31,348 nt of DNA from Stenotrophomonas sp. UBA2302 (GCA_002345545.1 DDVW01000007.1:30995-62342), one strand, 5' to 3'; shown: positions 1 to 9,675, numbered from the stretch's first letter. A program made the numbers and translations. Notes: generated by a model from the sequence alone, not told the origin.

Positions 1-584
1 TCGACCGTGCCATCGCCGGTGCGGATGCGCAGGAAGATCTCGCTGCCCGGCAGGGTGTCCTTGATGAACGTGCCGGGGGCGACTTCCACCTGGCGCTGGT
101 TCTGGTCGCCGTTGTAGATCACCGATCCGTTGCTCAGGGTGAATGGCGCAGCACCGTCAGCGGCACCGCCAAACAGATAACGTCCGCTGCCATCGGTGGT
201 GTTGGACAGCGCCAGAATCTGCTCCTTGATGGACTTGAGCTCGTTGGCGACGGCTTTGCGATCATCGGCCGACAGGGCCGCGTTGTTGGCCTGGATGGAG
301 AGATCGGACACGCGTTGCAACAGGTCGCCGGCCTGGGTCAGCGCGTTTTCCTGCAGGCCCAGCCGGTTCTGCGCGTTGCCGGCATTGGCACCGAGCTGTT
401 CGAGTTCGGCCAGGATGCGATCCATGCCGACGGCGGCACCCGAGGCGACCGGGTCGTCCTTGGCGGTGACGATCTTCTTGCCGGTGGCCAGCTGCTGTTC
501 CAGATGCGAGAGCTTGCTCTGCTTGGACATCATCAGGAACACCGACTGGTCGTACATCATGCTGCTGGAGATACGGTTGTTCAT
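1..584 (-). CDS. flgL: Flagellar hook-filament junction protein FlgL (partial, 3' end outside window)
   Basis: FlgL is the second junction protein between hook and filament, exported by the flagellar type III apparatus and assembled after FlgK. The visible 194 codons begin MNNRISSSMMYDQSV and continue with the flagellin-like N-terminal helical region (SKLSHLEQQLATGKK, then AKDDPVASG), typical of FlgL/flagellin D0-D1. The ATG at 584 overlaps the flgK stop in an ATGA arrangement, so translation is probably coupled to flgK. It is the last visible gene of the unit that starts at flgG. The C-terminal half and any terminator lie beyond the left edge. No frameshift is seen in the visible part. Confidence 0.93.
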   Translation of the reverse strand, partial: MNNRISSSMMYDQSVFLMMSKQSKLSHLEQQLATGKKIVTAKDDPVASGAAVGMDRILAELEQLGANAGNAQNRLGLQENALTQAGDLLQRVSDLSIQANNAALSADDRKAVANELKSIKEQILALSNTTDGSGRYLFGGAADGAAPFTLSNGSVIYNGDQNQRQVEVAPGTFIKDTLPGSEIFLRIRTGDGTV

Positions 585-2461
585 CGGGAAACGGCTCCCA
601 GGATGGTCTGGAACATGGTGTCGGCGGTGGAGATCAGCTGCGAGGCAGCCTGGTAGGCCTGCTGCAGCCGGAGCATGTCGGCCGCTTCCTCGTCGAGGTT
701 CACGCCGGAAATCGCGTCACGGCTGGCCTGTGCGTTCTGGTTGATCACCTGTTGCGCCTGCAGCGAATACTCGGCCGCGCGGGCAGCCGAGCCGATCTGG
801 GTGGTCAGCCCGCCCAGTGCGCCGTTGAGGGTGATGGTGCCGCCGTTGAAGGCTTTGGCATCTTCCACGCCAGCCAGACGCGAAGCGTTGCCGTTGTCGC
901 CGGAGCCAGGCGCGGTCTTGCCGATGGTGAAGGTGTCACCGGCCGCGGGCTTGCCATCGAGCACGATGCTCCAGCCGTTGGCGCTGATGGTCTGGCCCGG
1001 CGTGTACGGGAACGGGCCGGCGCCATCGATCATGAACTGGTTGGCGTCGAGGAACTCGATGCTGGCCGGGTTGAGCAGCGCCGGGTTGCCGACATCGAGG
1101 ATGTCCAGCTTGCCGAGCACGCCCGTGCCGCTGTTGGCCAGATCGGCGGCGGCCTTGACCGGATCGGCGGCGGCGATGCGCGAGGGATCGGTGATCGCCA
1201 CCGACAGGCCACCGGTGGCCGCGGCGGTGGGCTGCAGCAGGAAACGGTCGTTGGCGGCGGGCGTGCCGCCGACCACGAATTCCACGCCATTGACCACGAA
1301 CGGATCGGCCGCGGTGCCGGCGCCGGCCATCGGCACGCTGGCGCCGGTATCGGCGCGGGTGGCCTGCCAGTTGGTGCCGTCAAAGCGCAGCATCAGGTTC
1401 TGGCCGTCCAGCGCGGTGGTGTCGGCATAGCTGGCGCTCAGCGTGGCGCTGCCGGCATTGCCGCTGTGGTTGCTGATCCTGGGCGGGGCCAGGTTGAAGA
1501 AGTCCGTACCCATGTCGCCATACAGGTCCATGCCTTCGCGGTGCGATGCGTTGAACGACTGGGCCAGACCCACGGCGATGCGGCCCAGCTCGGCCTCGGC
1601 CGGCGTCAGCACGTTGTCGCGGAATTCCAGCAGGCCGCCGATCTGCCCACCCAGCGACTTGTTGCCCAGGTTCACGGTCATGCCTTGGGTCTTGATCGCC
1701 AGCTGCAGGCGCTCGGGCTGGTACGGATCGGTCACCGTGGTGACCTTTGAGGCGGTGGTGCCGACCACCAGCGCGTTACCGCCGGCGGAGAACACGTTCA
1801 TGATGCCGCCGTCCTGGATCACCGCGGTACCGCCGGTGTAGCCGATCAGCTGCGTGATCAGTTGGTCACGGCGGTCGAGCAGATCCGGCGCGGCGGCCGC
1901 GGCGTTGCTGCCGATGGTGCCGTTGATCTGGGCGATCTCCGCCGCCAGCCGGTTGATCTCGCCGGCGCCGGCGATCAGGCCGTTGTTGACCTCGTTGCCC
2001 AGCGACTCCAGGTTGCCGGTGAGCTGTTTGAAGCGGGTGACCAGCGTGGAGGCGTTGTCGAGCATGTTGCGGCGGTCGGTGGTGCCCGCCGCATTCGACG
2101 ACAGGCCGCTGACCGAATCGAAGAAGTTCGACCACACGCCGGCCACATTGGTGGCCGAATCGGAGAACAGCGCATCCACGCGGTCGGCCATTGTCGAGAG
2201 CTTCTCCAGCCGCGCCAGTTCACCGCTGCTGTCGAGCAGCCGCGAGATCGCCAGCTGGTCGGCGACGCGGCGGATATCGATGATCTTGGTGCCGTTGCCC
2301 ACGTCTCCATAGCCGACGTTGGAGGGATCGCGCGTGGCGAAATCCACCTTCTGCCGGCTGTAGCCGTCGGTCTTGATGTTGGCCACGTTGTGGCTGACGG
2401 TGGCCAGCGCCCGCTGGAAAGCGAGCAGGGCACTGGTACCGGTGGAAAGAACATTGGACAT
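581..2461 (-). CDS. flgK: Flagellar hook-associated protein FlgK (HAP1)
   Basis: FlgK is the first hook-filament junction protein, a secreted structural protein capped by FlgL, and it uses the FlgN chaperone encoded elsewhere in this window. The 626-residue product has the rod/hook-family N-terminus (LSTGTSALLAFQRALATVSH, then NVANIKTDGYSRQ) and the matching C-terminal helix (NLDEEAADMLRLQQAYQAAS, then STADTMFQTIL). These D0 segments polymerise together. The central part is Ala/Gly/Thr-rich and variable, as usual for the exposed domains. The length is ordinary for the family (about 550-650). The gene starts 11 nt after the flgJ stop and ends overlapping flgL by 4 nt. Confidence 0.96.
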   Translation of the reverse strand: MSNVLSTGTSALLAFQRALATVSHNVANIKTDGYSRQKVDFATRDPSNVGYGDVGNGTKIIDIRRVADQLAISRLLDSSGELARLEKLSTMADRVDALFSDSATNVAGVWSNFFDSVSGLSSNAAGTTDRRNMLDNASTLVTRFKQLTGNLESLGNEVNNGLIAGAGEINRLAAEIAQINGTIGSNAAAAAPDLLDRRDQLITQLIGYTGGTAVIQDGGIMNVFSAGGNALVVGTTASKVTTVTDPYQPERLQLAIKTQGMTVNLGNKSLGGQIGGLLEFRDNVLTPAEAELGRIAVGLAQSFNASHREGMDLYGDMGTDFFNLAPPRISNHSGNAGSATLSASYADTTALDGQNLMLRFDGTNWQATRADTGASVPMAGAGTAADPFVVNGVEFVVGGTPAANDRFLLQPTAAATGGLSVAITDPSRIAAADPVKAAADLANSGTGVLGKLDILDVGNPALLNPASIEFLDANQFMIDGAGPFPYTPGQTISANGWSIVLDGKPAAGDTFTIGKTAPGSGDNGNASRLAGVEDAKAFNGGTITLNGALGGLTTQIGSAARAAEYSLQAQQVINQNAQASRDAISGVNLDEEAADMLRLQQAYQAASQLISTADTMFQTILGAVSR

Positions 2462-2472
2462 GGACGGCTATC

Positions 2473-3663
2473 TCAACGTCGGGTGATGCCGGACAACCCG
2501 GCGTTGCTGGCAAAGGTGCGGCCCATGCGGACACCGGCATCGCCGATGGCGGCTACCGCGCGTTCGATGGTCGGGCCATTGGCAATGGCGGTGATCTTTG
2601 CGGCGTAGGACGGATCGGTGGCGTACCCCCCCTGTTGCAAGCCCCGTGCAAAACCCTGCACGTCATCGCCGGCACGCAGCGCGGCCTGGTAGCGCGGGTT
2701 GTTCTTCAGCAGGCGCACGTAGTCGCCAAAGCTCTCGGCCATCGATCCGTAGGCGCGGAAGCTCGCCACTTCATTGCGGCGCTGGCCGTTGACGTACTCG
2801 TGGGTGCCGGTGATGGCACGCTCGCCGCTCCAGCCCGTGGCCTTGATGCCGAACAGATTGTGCGAGGTGCTGCCGTCGGCATGCTTGATCTGGCGCTTGC
2901 CCCAGCCGGTTTCCAGTGCGGCCTGGGCGACCAGCGCACGCGGGTCCACGCCCAGTTCCCTGGCGGCGCGTTGCGCGTGCGGCCAGATGCTGGCGACGAA
3001 GCCTTCGGGGGTGTGCTTGCCCAGCGACGCGGCTGCCAGATCGGCGCTGGCGCTGTCCACGGTGTCGCCGCGCGAGGCGGCCGTCACATTGTTCCAGCGG
3101 TCGTTGCCCATCGCCCAGTCCGGCGCGATGGTGGTCTCGTTCTGGACATAGGGATTGCTGCCACCGAGTGAGCTGTGCAGCGTGCGGGTGTCACGCCCGG
3201 CAATCAGGTCCAGCGCCTGCGCCTGCGGTTCCAGGTAGGCCGAATGACCTTCGCCACCCAGCGCGGCCAGCGGATCGTCCGCCGGGTTTGCCGGCAGCTG
3301 CAACGGCATCGCTGCGGCGGCGGGCGCAGCCAGCTGGTACGCACGCGCGGCTGCCGCCGGGGTGATGGTGGTGTCCAGTGCCGGTTTGCCGGCCGCTTCA
3401 GCACCGCCCAGCTGGCGGGCGATGACCGACGACAGCCCGAGGCCACGTCCGCGCGTCATCTGTTCGGCGATGCGCTGGTCGTACATCTCGCGGAACATCT
3501 GGTTTTCGCCCGGAAACAGCGAGTCGCCGAAGCTGGCCGCGCGCATGCTCTTGATCAGCATCTGCGCGAACTGGCCTTCCAGCTGGCGGGCGACCTTGTC
3601 GATCTTGGCGGGGTCGTTGGCGATGGCCGGGTTCAGTTCCAGCGGCGAGGCGGAAATGCGCAT
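2473..3663 (-). CDS. flgJ: Bifunctional rod-cap / peptidoglycan hydrolase FlgJ
   Basis: FlgJ caps the growing rod and opens the peptidoglycan layer so the rod can cross the periplasm. Of 396 residues, 15-90 form the rod-binding domain (VARQLEGQFAQMLIKSMR, then MFREMYDQRIAEQM). Residues 100-215 are an Ala/Pro-rich linker. Residues 218-370 form a glucosaminidase (GH73-type) domain with the catalytic glutamate region AQAALETGWGK (E251) and the family block HNLFGIKA. At 396 residues it is longer than the enterobacterial protein (about 313), mostly because of the linker. The ATG at 3663 begins 1 nt after the flgI stop. Confidence 0.95.
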   Translation of the reverse strand: MRISASPLELNPAIANDPAKIDKVARQLEGQFAQMLIKSMRAASFGDSLFPGENQMFREMYDQRIAEQMTRGRGLGLSSVIARQLGGAEAAGKPALDTTITPAAAARAYQLAAPAAAAMPLQLPANPADDPLAALGGEGHSAYLEPQAQALDLIAGRDTRTLHSSLGGSNPYVQNETTIAPDWAMGNDRWNNVTAASRGDTVDSASADLAAASLGKHTPEGFVASIWPHAQRAARELGVDPRALVAQAALETGWGKRQIKHADGSTSHNLFGIKATGWSGERAITGTHEYVNGQRRNEVASFRAYGSMAESFGDYVRLLKNNPRYQAALRAGDDVQGFARGLQQGGYATDPSYAAKITAIANGPTIERAVAAIGDAGVRMGRTFASNAGLSGITRR

Positions 3664-3664
3664 G

Positions 3665-4786
3665 TCAGATCACCTCGAGCTCGGCGCTCAGCGCGCCAGC
3701 CTGCTTGAGGGCTTCCAGGATCGCGATCAGATCGCCCGGCGCCGCGCCGACTTCGTTCACCGCGCGCACGATTTCATCCAGCGTGGCGCCACCGTCGAAA
3801 CGGAACATGCGGCTGCCTTCGTTGCTGGCGGTGATGGTGGACTGCGGCACGGCCACGGTCTGGCCACCGCCGAAGGCGTTGGGCTGGCTGATCTGCGCCG
3901 ATTCGCTGACGGTCACTGTCAACGAGCCGTGGGCGATCGCCGCCGGGCTGACCCGCACCTGCGAGCCGATCACCACCGTGCCGGTGCGCGAATTGACCAC
4001 GATGCGGGCCGGGGCTGCACCGGGTGAGAGTTCGACGTTCTCGATCCGCGCCAGCATGCCGATACGGGCACCGGGATCGGTGGGCGCCTGCACGGCCACG
4101 GTGACGCCATCGACCGCACGCGCGGCGCCTTCGCCGAAGGTCGCGTTCAAGGCGTTGACCATGCGCGAGACGGTGGTGAAGTCGTTCTGGTGCAGGTTCA
4201 GGGTGATCTCGCCGCCGGCGCCGAACACGTCAGGCAGGGCACGCTCGACGGTGGCGCCATTGGGGATGCGGCCGACGCTGGGAATGTTGACCGACACGCG
4301 CGAGCCGTCCTTGCCCTGCGCGCCGAAGCCGCCGACCACCAGGTTGCCCTGGGCGATCGCGTAGACCTGCCCGTCGGCGCCTTTCAGCGGTGCCATCAGC
4401 AGCGAGCCACCGCGCAGCGACACCGCATTGCCGACCGAGGACACGGTGATGTCGATGGTCTGGCCGGGCTTGGCGAACGGCGGCAGCTCGGCGTGGATCG
4501 CCACGGCAGCGACGTTCTTCAGCTGCGGGTTGACGTTGGCTGGGACGTTGACGCCCAGCTCGCCAAGCAGGTTTTTCAGGCTCTGCACGGTGAACGGCGC
4601 CTGGCTGGTGCGGTCGCCGCTGCCATCCAGACCGACCACCAGTCCGTAGCCGACCAGCGCGTTGCCACGCACGCCACCGACCTGGGCCAGATCCTTGATG
4701 CGTTCGGCGTGGGCGGGCAGGGCGCAGGCGAGCAGCAGCACCAACAGCGGCACGCGGCGGAAGAAGGGAGAAAGATTCATGGCCAT
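3665..4786 (-). CDS. flgI: Flagellar P-ring protein FlgI precursor
   Basis: FlgI forms the periplasmic P-ring around the rod in the peptidoglycan layer. The 373-residue precursor has a Sec signal peptide (charged FRR, hydrophobic [12 protein letters not shown], predicted cleavage after AHA at residue 27). The mature start [20 protein letters not shown] is a family signature, followed by [20 protein letters not shown] second in-frame ATG two codons in (MNLSPFF) is an equally possible start. The gene begins 2 nt after the flgH stop, inside the flgG-L operon. Length matches the family (about 365-370). Confidence 0.96.
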   Translation of the reverse strand: MAMNLSPFFRRVPLLVLLLACALPAHAERIKDLAQVGGVRGNALVGYGLVVGLDGSGDRTSQAPFTVQSLKNLLGELGVNVPANVNPQLKNVAAVAIHAELPPFAKPGQTIDITVSSVGNAVSLRGGSLLMAPLKGADGQVYAIAQGNLVVGGFGAQGKDGSRVSVNIPSVGRIPNGATVERALPDVFGAGGEITLNLHQNDFTTVSRMVNALNATFGEGAARAVDGVTVAVQAPTDPGARIGMLARIENVELSPGAAPARIVVNSRTGTVVIGSQVRVSPAAIAHGSLTVTVSESAQISQPNAFGGGQTVAVPQSTITASNEGSRMFRFDGGATLDEIVRAVNEVGAAPGDLIAILEALKQAGALSAELEVI

Positions 4787-4788
4787 GC

Positions 4789-5478
4789 TCAGAACGGCGC
4801 CAGCGCCGAGTTGAAGAAGCGGCCCAGCCAGCCGATCGCGTTGGATTGCGCCACCGCGCCGCGACCGCCGTAGGCGATGCGCGCGTCGGCGACCTTGCTG
4901 GAGGAAATGGTGTTGTCGGCGGCAATGTCGGCCGAGCGCACCACACCCTGGATCTGCACCAGCTCATCGCCCTGGTTGAGCCGCAGATTCTTCTGCCCCT
5001 GTACGACCAGGTTGCCGTTGGGCAGGCGCTGGATCACGGTGACGGTGACGCTGCCCTGCAGGCGGTTGCTCTGCGCGCTGTTGCCCTTGCCGGCGAAGTC
5101 GCGTTCGGCCTCGGCCGAGGCACCCAGGATGTCCTTGCCACCCAGCGTGACCGGCGCGCCGAACACGGTGGGCGTTCCGACATCGACCGAGGACTGCTTG
5201 CTGATCGTGGTGGTGGCGCTGGTGGTGGCCATGGTGTTCTCGACCAGGGTGATGGTCAGAAGGTCGCCCACCTCCCGTGCGCGCCGGTCGCCGTACAGGT
5301 TCAGGCCCGGGCCGGCGGCGTAGATCGCACCGGCGGTGGGGGCGGCGGCCTGCACCACGATCGGCTGGATCGGTGCCATCGGCGCGTACGGACGGATGTC
5401 GCCGGCCACGCTGCAGCCGCCGAGAACAAGGGCGCAGGCGATGACGGAAAACGGGCGCAGGAGTGGAGTGCGATTCAT
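4789..5478 (-). CDS. flgH: Flagellar L-ring lipoprotein FlgH
   Basis: FlgH builds the outer-membrane L-ring that forms the bushing of the rod together with the FlgI P-ring. The 229-residue precursor has a lipoprotein signal with lipobox LGGC, placing the lipidated cysteine at residue 22. The mature part contains the family blocks [20 protein letters not shown] and [20 protein letters not shown], then [14 protein letters not shown]. It ends in an aromatic/hydrophobic C-terminus ([13 protein letters not shown]) typical of outer-membrane ring proteins. The gene lies 23 nt after the flgG stop and 2 nt before flgI, in the same unit. Confidence 0.96.
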   Translation of the reverse strand: MNRTPLLRPFSVIACALVLGGCSVAGDIRPYAPMAPIQPIVVQAAAPTAGAIYAAGPGLNLYGDRRAREVGDLLTITLVENTMATTSATTTISKQSSVDVGTPTVFGAPVTLGGKDILGASAEAERDFAGKGNSAQSNRLQGSVTVTVIQRLPNGNLVVQGQKNLRLNQGDELVQIQGVVRSADIAADNTISSSKVADARIAYGGRGAVAQSNAIGWLGRFFNSALAPF

Positions 5479-5501
5479 GACGGTATCCCTGTGGCAACCG
5501 G

Positions 5502-6287
5502 TCAGACGTTGTTGTTGAGGTAGCCGAGCATCGAGTCGGTGGTGGAGATCGCCTTGGCGTTCATCTCGTAGGCGCGCTGCGTTTCGATCATCGACACCAG
5601 CTCTTCGACCACGTTGACGTTGCTGCCTTCCAGCGCACCCTGGACCACGCTGCCCAGACCGTTGAAGCCCGGCGTGCCGTTCTGTGCCGGACCCGATGCG
5701 GTGGTTTCCAGGAACAGGTTCTCGCCACGTGCCTGCAGTCCGGCCGGATTGATGAAGTCGGTGAGCGTCAACGAGCCGATCTCGACGGATGCCGCTTCGC
5801 CGGCCATCTTCACGCTGATGGTGCCGTCGCTGCCGATGGTCATCGACTGCGCGCCTTCGGGAATCTGGATGCCCGGCTGCACCGCGTAGCCGCTGTTGGT
5901 GACCAGCTCGCCCTGGTCGTTGACCTGGAAGCTGCCGTCACGGGTATAGGCCGAGGTGCCGTCGGGCATCATCACTTCGAAGAAGCCGCGGCCGTTGACC
6001 ATCACATCCAGCGCACGGCCGGTCTGCTGCTGGCTGCCCTGTTCGAAGTGCTTGGAGGTGGCGACCACGCGCACGCCGGTTCCCAGCTGCAGGCCGGTCG
6101 GCAGCTGCGTCTGTGCCGAGGAGGCGCCGCCGGGCTGGCGCACCTGCTGGTACAGCAGATCCTCGAAGCTGGCGCGATCGCGCTTGAACCCGGTGGTGTT
6201 GGTGTTGGCCAGATTGTTGGAGACGACGGACATGCGCGTCTGCTGCGCGTCCAGGCCGGTCTTGGCAACCCACAGTGCCTGATTCAT
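5502..6287 (-). CDS. flgG: Flagellar distal rod protein FlgG
   Basis: FlgG forms the distal rod of the basal body. The 261-residue product matches the usual length (260) and shows the rod-family N-terminus ([20 protein letters not shown], then [20 protein letters not shown]) and C-terminus ([20 protein letters not shown], then [13 protein letters not shown]). It is the first gene of the flgG-H-I-J-K-L unit. Upstream are a consensus-like sigma-54 promoter (6340-6355) and, further back, a terminator closing the flgF unit. This gene therefore appears to be transcribed separately from flgF, although the two proteins are adjacent in the rod. Confidence 0.96.
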   Translation of the reverse strand: MNQALWVAKTGLDAQQTRMSVVSNNLANTNTTGFKRDRASFEDLLYQQVRQPGGASSAQTQLPTGLQLGTGVRVVATSKHFEQGSQQQTGRALDVMVNGRGFFEVMMPDGTSAYTRDGSFQVNDQGELVTNSGYAVQPGIQIPEGAQSMTIGSDGTISVKMAGEAASVEIGSLTLTDFINPAGLQARGENLFLETTASGPAQNGTPGFNGLGSVVQGALEGSNVNVVEELVSMIETQRAYEMNAKAISTTDSMLGYLNNNV

Positions 6288-6339
6288 GGTGCGATTCCTC
6301 TGTTGATCCAGTTGGCCGCTGCGGCCTTGCCCGGTTCAA

Positions 6340-6355
6340 TGCATGAGCCGTGCCA
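6340..6355 (-). promoter_or_regulatory. Sigma-54 promoter for the flgGHIJKL operon
   Basis: On the minus strand this reads TGGCACG-GCTC-ATGCA. It matches the sigma-54 -24/-12 consensus (TGGCACG, four bases, TTGC) at every position but one, with exact GG-GC spacing. The start of transcription would fall about 43 nt before the flgG ATG at 6287. In polar flagellates such promoters are activated by FleQ/FlrC-class enhancer-binding proteins; no such activator gene is in this window. Confidence 0.85.
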
Positions 6356-6413
6356 AACCCGGCGCCGGAATACCGACATGGGCGGAACAGAGGGCTTTCC
6401 CGACGACACGCAT

Positions 6414-6448
6414 AAAAAAAATCCGCGCGCCAGTGCGGCACGCGGATT
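6414..6448 (-). terminator. Rho-independent terminator after flgF
   Basis: On the minus strand an AATCCGCG arm at 6448-6441 pairs with CGCGGATT at 6427-6420. The helix extends through one G-T wobble and a GCC/GGC triplet to a 5-nt loop (6436-6432), and a run of T residues follows directly. It lies 27 nt after the flgF stop and upstream of the flgG sigma-54 promoter, so it separates the flgB-F and flgG-L units. Confidence 0.88.
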
Positions 6449-6475
6449 CGGACTTCACAGCAGGGAAGCGGGTAC

Positions 6476-7225
6476 TCAGCCGTTCAGGCGCAGCAGGGTG
6501 TTGGCACTGCGTGCGTTCTCGTCGCCGTGCTTGATCACCTTGACCTGCATCTCGAACTGGCGCTGCAACTGGATCATCTGCACCAGCGCGCCGGCGGCAT
6601 CGACGTTGCTGGATTCGAGCATGCCACTGTTCAGCGATTTGCCCATTGCCTGGGCGAACGGCTGTTGTGGCTCGGTGTTGCGCATCAGCCCGTCCAGCCC
6701 ACGCGTCAAACGTTCGTCGGCGGCGTCGACAATCCGCAGGCGCCCGACCATCGCCATCGTCTGCGGGCCTTCGCCCTGCGGGATGACTGACACGGTGCCG
6801 TCATGGCCGATCTCGATCGCCTGGTACGGCGGCACCGCCAGCGGGTTGCCGTTCTCGTCCAGCACCGCGTTGCCTTCGGCGGTGACCAGCTGGCCATTGG
6901 GGGTCAGCGACAGCCCGCCGCTGCGGGTATAGGCCTCACTGCCGTCGCCGGCCTGCACCGCCAGCCAGTTGCCCGGCTGCAGCGAAAGGTCCAGCGCATT
7001 GCCGGTGATCTGCTGCGCGCCGATGCGGCGGTTGAAGCCGGCATCCACATGCAGCGCGTCGATCCGCGAAGGATGGCCTTTGCCGGGAATGCGGAACGCC
7101 TCGGTGTTGGCCAGTGCTTCCTTGAAGCCGGGCGTATCGGCGTTGGCCAGGTTGTGCGACACGGTGCCCTGCGCCTGCAGCGAAGCGCGGGCGCCGGTCA
7201 TGGCAACGTAGAGAGCCTTGTCCAT
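6476..7225 (-). CDS. flgF: Flagellar proximal rod protein FlgF
   Basis: FlgF is a proximal-rod subunit of the basal body. The 249-residue product begins MDKALYVAMTGARASLQAQG and continues with SHNLANADTPGFKEALAN, the rod-family N-terminal helix and NLANxxTxGFK motif. It ends with the matching C-terminal block (SSNVDAAGALVQMIQLQRQF, then MQVKVIKHGDENARSANTLL). Length is ordinary (about 250). It is the last gene of the flgBCDEF unit, 34 nt after the flgE stop, and is followed by a strong terminator. Confidence 0.95.
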   Translation of the reverse strand: MDKALYVAMTGARASLQAQGTVSHNLANADTPGFKEALANTEAFRIPGKGHPSRIDALHVDAGFNRRIGAQQITGNALDLSLQPGNWLAVQAGDGSEAYTRSGGLSLTPNGQLVTAEGNAVLDENGNPLAVPPYQAIEIGHDGTVSVIPQGEGPQTMAMVGRLRIVDAADERLTRGLDGLMRNTEPQQPFAQAMGKSLNSGMLESSNVDAAGALVQMIQLQRQFEMQVKVIKHGDENARSANTLLRLNG

Positions 7226-7259
7226 CAGTACGGTTCCGTGTGCGGATCAGCAGCCATCA

Positions 7260-8540
7260 TCAACGGATGTTGATGATGGCCTGGGTGATCTGGTCCTGGG
7301 TCGAGAGCATCTGCGAGTTGGCCTGGAAGTTGCGCTGGGCGGTGATCATGTTGACCAGCTGCTCGGTCAGGTCGACGGTGGAGGCTTCCAGCGAGCCGGC
7401 CTGGATCTGGCCGAAGTCCGAGCTGTCCGGTGCGCCCGTGCGCGGCGTGCCCGATGTGTAGGTCTCGGTCCACAGGTTGTTGCCGTCGCTCTTCAGGCCC
7501 TGCGGGTTGTTGAAGTTGGTCAGCGCCACCTGTCCCAGGCCGACGTCCACGCCGTTCGAATAGCGGGCATAGACCACGCCTTCCTCGGAGATGCTCACTT
7601 CGTTGAGCTTGCCGGAGGCATAGCCGTCCTGGGCGGTGTTGCGCAGCGAGAAGCGCTCGCCGTACTGGGTGGACCCGGTGATGTCCAGCGACATGTTCAA
7701 GGAACCGGCGCCACTGCTAGGGGTGAACGGGTCCATGACGATCTTGCCGTCGGCCGGTGCGGTGAGCTGGCCGCTGTCAGAGAACTGCAGCGTGATGGGA
7801 TTGCCGGGTACCGCCGGGACCGGCGGCACGGCGTTGGGATTGCCGGGCACGCTGCCGTCATTGACGGGTATGCCATCGACGTAGTTGTAGACCTGCCATT
7901 CGTTCGGGTTGGCGGTTTTTACGAAGTACGAGGTCTGCGTGTGGCTCACGCCCAGCGAGTCGTACACGGTGATGCCGCCGCTGGACTGGTTGTAGCTGTT
8001 GGAATCGGCCGGGTCGAATGTGGCTACCGTTGGCACGGCGGAGTTGGCCGGCAGGGTGAAGGCCAGTTCGACATTGCTGGTCGGGCGCGGCGGGCTGTCA
8101 GTTGTCAGCAGGCGCAGGTCGGTCAACTGGCCGGCCTCGAAGCCGGTGCCGGCGGCGTTGGGGGCGAACACCTGCAGGCGGGCGCCCTGCGGGTTGACCA
8201 CATAGCCGTTTGAGTCGGTCTGGAAGTTGCCGGCGCGCGAGTAAACACGGTTGCCGTTCATCGACAGGGTGAAAAAGCCTTCGCCGGCGACGGCCAGATC
8301 GAGGCTGCGGCCGGTGGTGTCGATGTTGCCCTGCGAGAACTGCTGGGCAACGTTGGTCAGGCGCGCGCCCGAGCCGATCGCGGTGGAGGACAGGCCGTAG
8401 CTGGTGGAGTTGAACAGGTCGGCGAACTCGGCGCGCGATTCCTTGAAGCCGGTGGTGTTGACGTTGGCGATGTTGTTCGCCGTCACGTTGAGGTTGGCAT
8501 TGGCGGCATTGATGCCGGACAGCGAGATATTGAAGCTCAT
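7260..8540 (-). CDS. flgE: Flagellar hook protein FlgE
   Basis: FlgE polymerises into the hook, the universal joint of the flagellum, guided by the FlgD cap. The 426-residue product has the family N-terminus (MSFNISLSGINAANANLNVT, then NNIANVNTTGFKESRAEFAD) and C-terminus (VDLTEQLVNMITAQRNFQAN, then MLSTQDQITQAIINIR). An unusual Pro/Val/Asn-rich segment sits at about residues 231-248 (VPGNPNAVPPVPAVPGNP), probably a surface loop. The gene follows flgD by 32 nt. Length is close to the typical 400-430. Confidence 0.96.
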   Translation of the reverse strand: MSFNISLSGINAANANLNVTANNIANVNTTGFKESRAEFADLFNSTSYGLSSTAIGSGARLTNVAQQFSQGNIDTTGRSLDLAVAGEGFFTLSMNGNRVYSRAGNFQTDSNGYVVNPQGARLQVFAPNAAGTGFEAGQLTDLRLLTTDSPPRPTSNVELAFTLPANSAVPTVATFDPADSNSYNQSSGGITVYDSLGVSHTQTSYFVKTANPNEWQVYNYVDGIPVNDGSVPGNPNAVPPVPAVPGNPITLQFSDSGQLTAPADGKIVMDPFTPSSGAGSLNMSLDITGSTQYGERFSLRNTAQDGYASGKLNEVSISEEGVVYARYSNGVDVGLGQVALTNFNNPQGLKSDGNNLWTETYTSGTPRTGAPDSSDFGQIQAGSLEASTVDLTEQLVNMITAQRNFQANSQMLSTQDQITQAIINIR

Positions 8541-8572
8541 GGCAAGTTCCCTTCTGGAATCGTTGGGCCGGT

Positions 8573-9241
8573 TCAGCTGATGCGGAGCACGTAGTCGAGC
8601 GGGGCGGTGCCCAAACCCTTGAGGTTGAGGTAGAGGCCGTCGGAGCCGACGGTGACGCTCTCAACCTCGGCCTGCACATAGGTGCTGAGTTTGGACTCGG
8701 TGCCGCTGGTGTCGGTGTGGTTGGCGGTGATGGTGTAGCTGCCCGGCGGCATGCGCTTGCCGTCGGCATCCAGGCCGTCCCATTCGAAGGACACTTCACC
8801 GGCGGCATCGGCCGGCACCGTGAGCCGGGTGACTTTCACGCCGTTGGCGTCGGTGATGTCCACGGTGACGGTACCGGGGCCGGGTGCGGCGACTGTTCCG
8901 CTGACCGCGCCTTCCTCCTCCAGTGCAAGCTCGGTGGAGGGCACCAGTACCTCGTGGCCGACCAGCGCCGCACCCTTGAGGATCTGGTCGCTGCTCAGCT
9001 GCTGCTGGAAACCGTTGACCGCACTGTTGAGGTCGTTGATGCCCTGCACGGTGGACAGCTGCGCCATCTGCGCGACCATCTGGCTGTTGTCCATCGGCTT
9101 GAGCGGATCCTGGTGCTGCAGCTGGGTGGTCATCAGGCGCATGAAATCGGCCTGGTCCAGCGCGTCGTTCTTCTTTTTGTCCTGTTGCGGGGCACCGGTC
9201 AGGCCTAGGGCGCCGTACAGGTCGCTGTTGACGGTAGTCAT
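8573..9241 (-). CDS. flgD: Flagellar hook assembly (cap) protein FlgD
   Basis: FlgD caps the growing hook and allows FlgE to polymerise; it is lost once HAP1 is added. The 222-residue product has the conserved N-terminal block DFMRLMTTQLQHQDPLKPMD, then NSQMVAQMAQLSTVQGINDL. The C-terminal half is a Tudor/FnIII-like beta domain containing EVSFEWDGLDADGKRMPPGS, then YTITA. The gene begins 26 nt after the flgC stop, inside the flgB-F unit. Confidence 0.95.
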   Translation of the reverse strand: MTTVNSDLYGALGLTGAPQQDKKKNDALDQADFMRLMTTQLQHQDPLKPMDNSQMVAQMAQLSTVQGINDLNSAVNGFQQQLSSDQILKGAALVGHEVLVPSTELALEEEGAVSGTVAAPGPGTVTVDITDANGVKVTRLTVPADAAGEVSFEWDGLDADGKRMPPGSYTITANHTDTSGTESKLSTYVQAEVESVTVGSDGLYLNLKGLGTAPLDYVLRIS

Positions 9242-9267
9242 AGATAAAGAGTCCTGCGGCTCGCGGG

Positions 9268-9675
9268 TCAGCGGCCCATGGTCAAGGTGGCCAGCGCCAG
9301 TTCCTTGGCGGTGCTGAGCATTTCCACACCGGCTTGGTAATTGCGCGAGGTGGAGATCAGGTTGACCATCTGCGCAACCGGATCGATATCCGGGGCATAG
9401 ACGTAGCCTTCGCCATCGGCCAGCGGGTGGTTGGGTTCATAGCGCTTGATCGGCGCGGCATCGCTCTGCGTCACTTCCTTGACCTGCACGCCGGTGAGAT
9501 TGCGGTCCTCGCGGCTGGTGACGGCCTGGAAGATCGGCTCCAGCGGCTTGTAGACCGCCTCCGGCGAGCCGGCCAGCGAATCGGCGTTGGACAGGTTGGA
9601 GGCGATGGTGCTCATGCGCACCGACTGCGCCTGCAGCGCCGAGCCGGCGATATCGAAAATGGGAAGGTTGCTCAT
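9268..9675 (-). CDS. flgC: Flagellar proximal rod protein FlgC
   Basis: FlgC is a proximal-rod subunit. The 135-residue product is the usual length. It carries the N-terminal rod signature (FDIAGSALQAQSVRMSTIAS, then NLSNADS) and the C-terminal signature (VNLISTSRNYQAGVEMLSTA, then KELALATLTMGR), with the typical central VYAPDIDPVAQMV. It starts 9 nt after the flgB stop. Confidence 0.96.
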   Translation of the reverse strand: MSNLPIFDIAGSALQAQSVRMSTIASNLSNADSLAGSPEAVYKPLEPIFQAVTSREDRNLTGVQVKEVTQSDAAPIKRYEPNHPLADGEGYVYAPDIDPVAQMVNLISTSRNYQAGVEMLSTAKELALATLTMGR

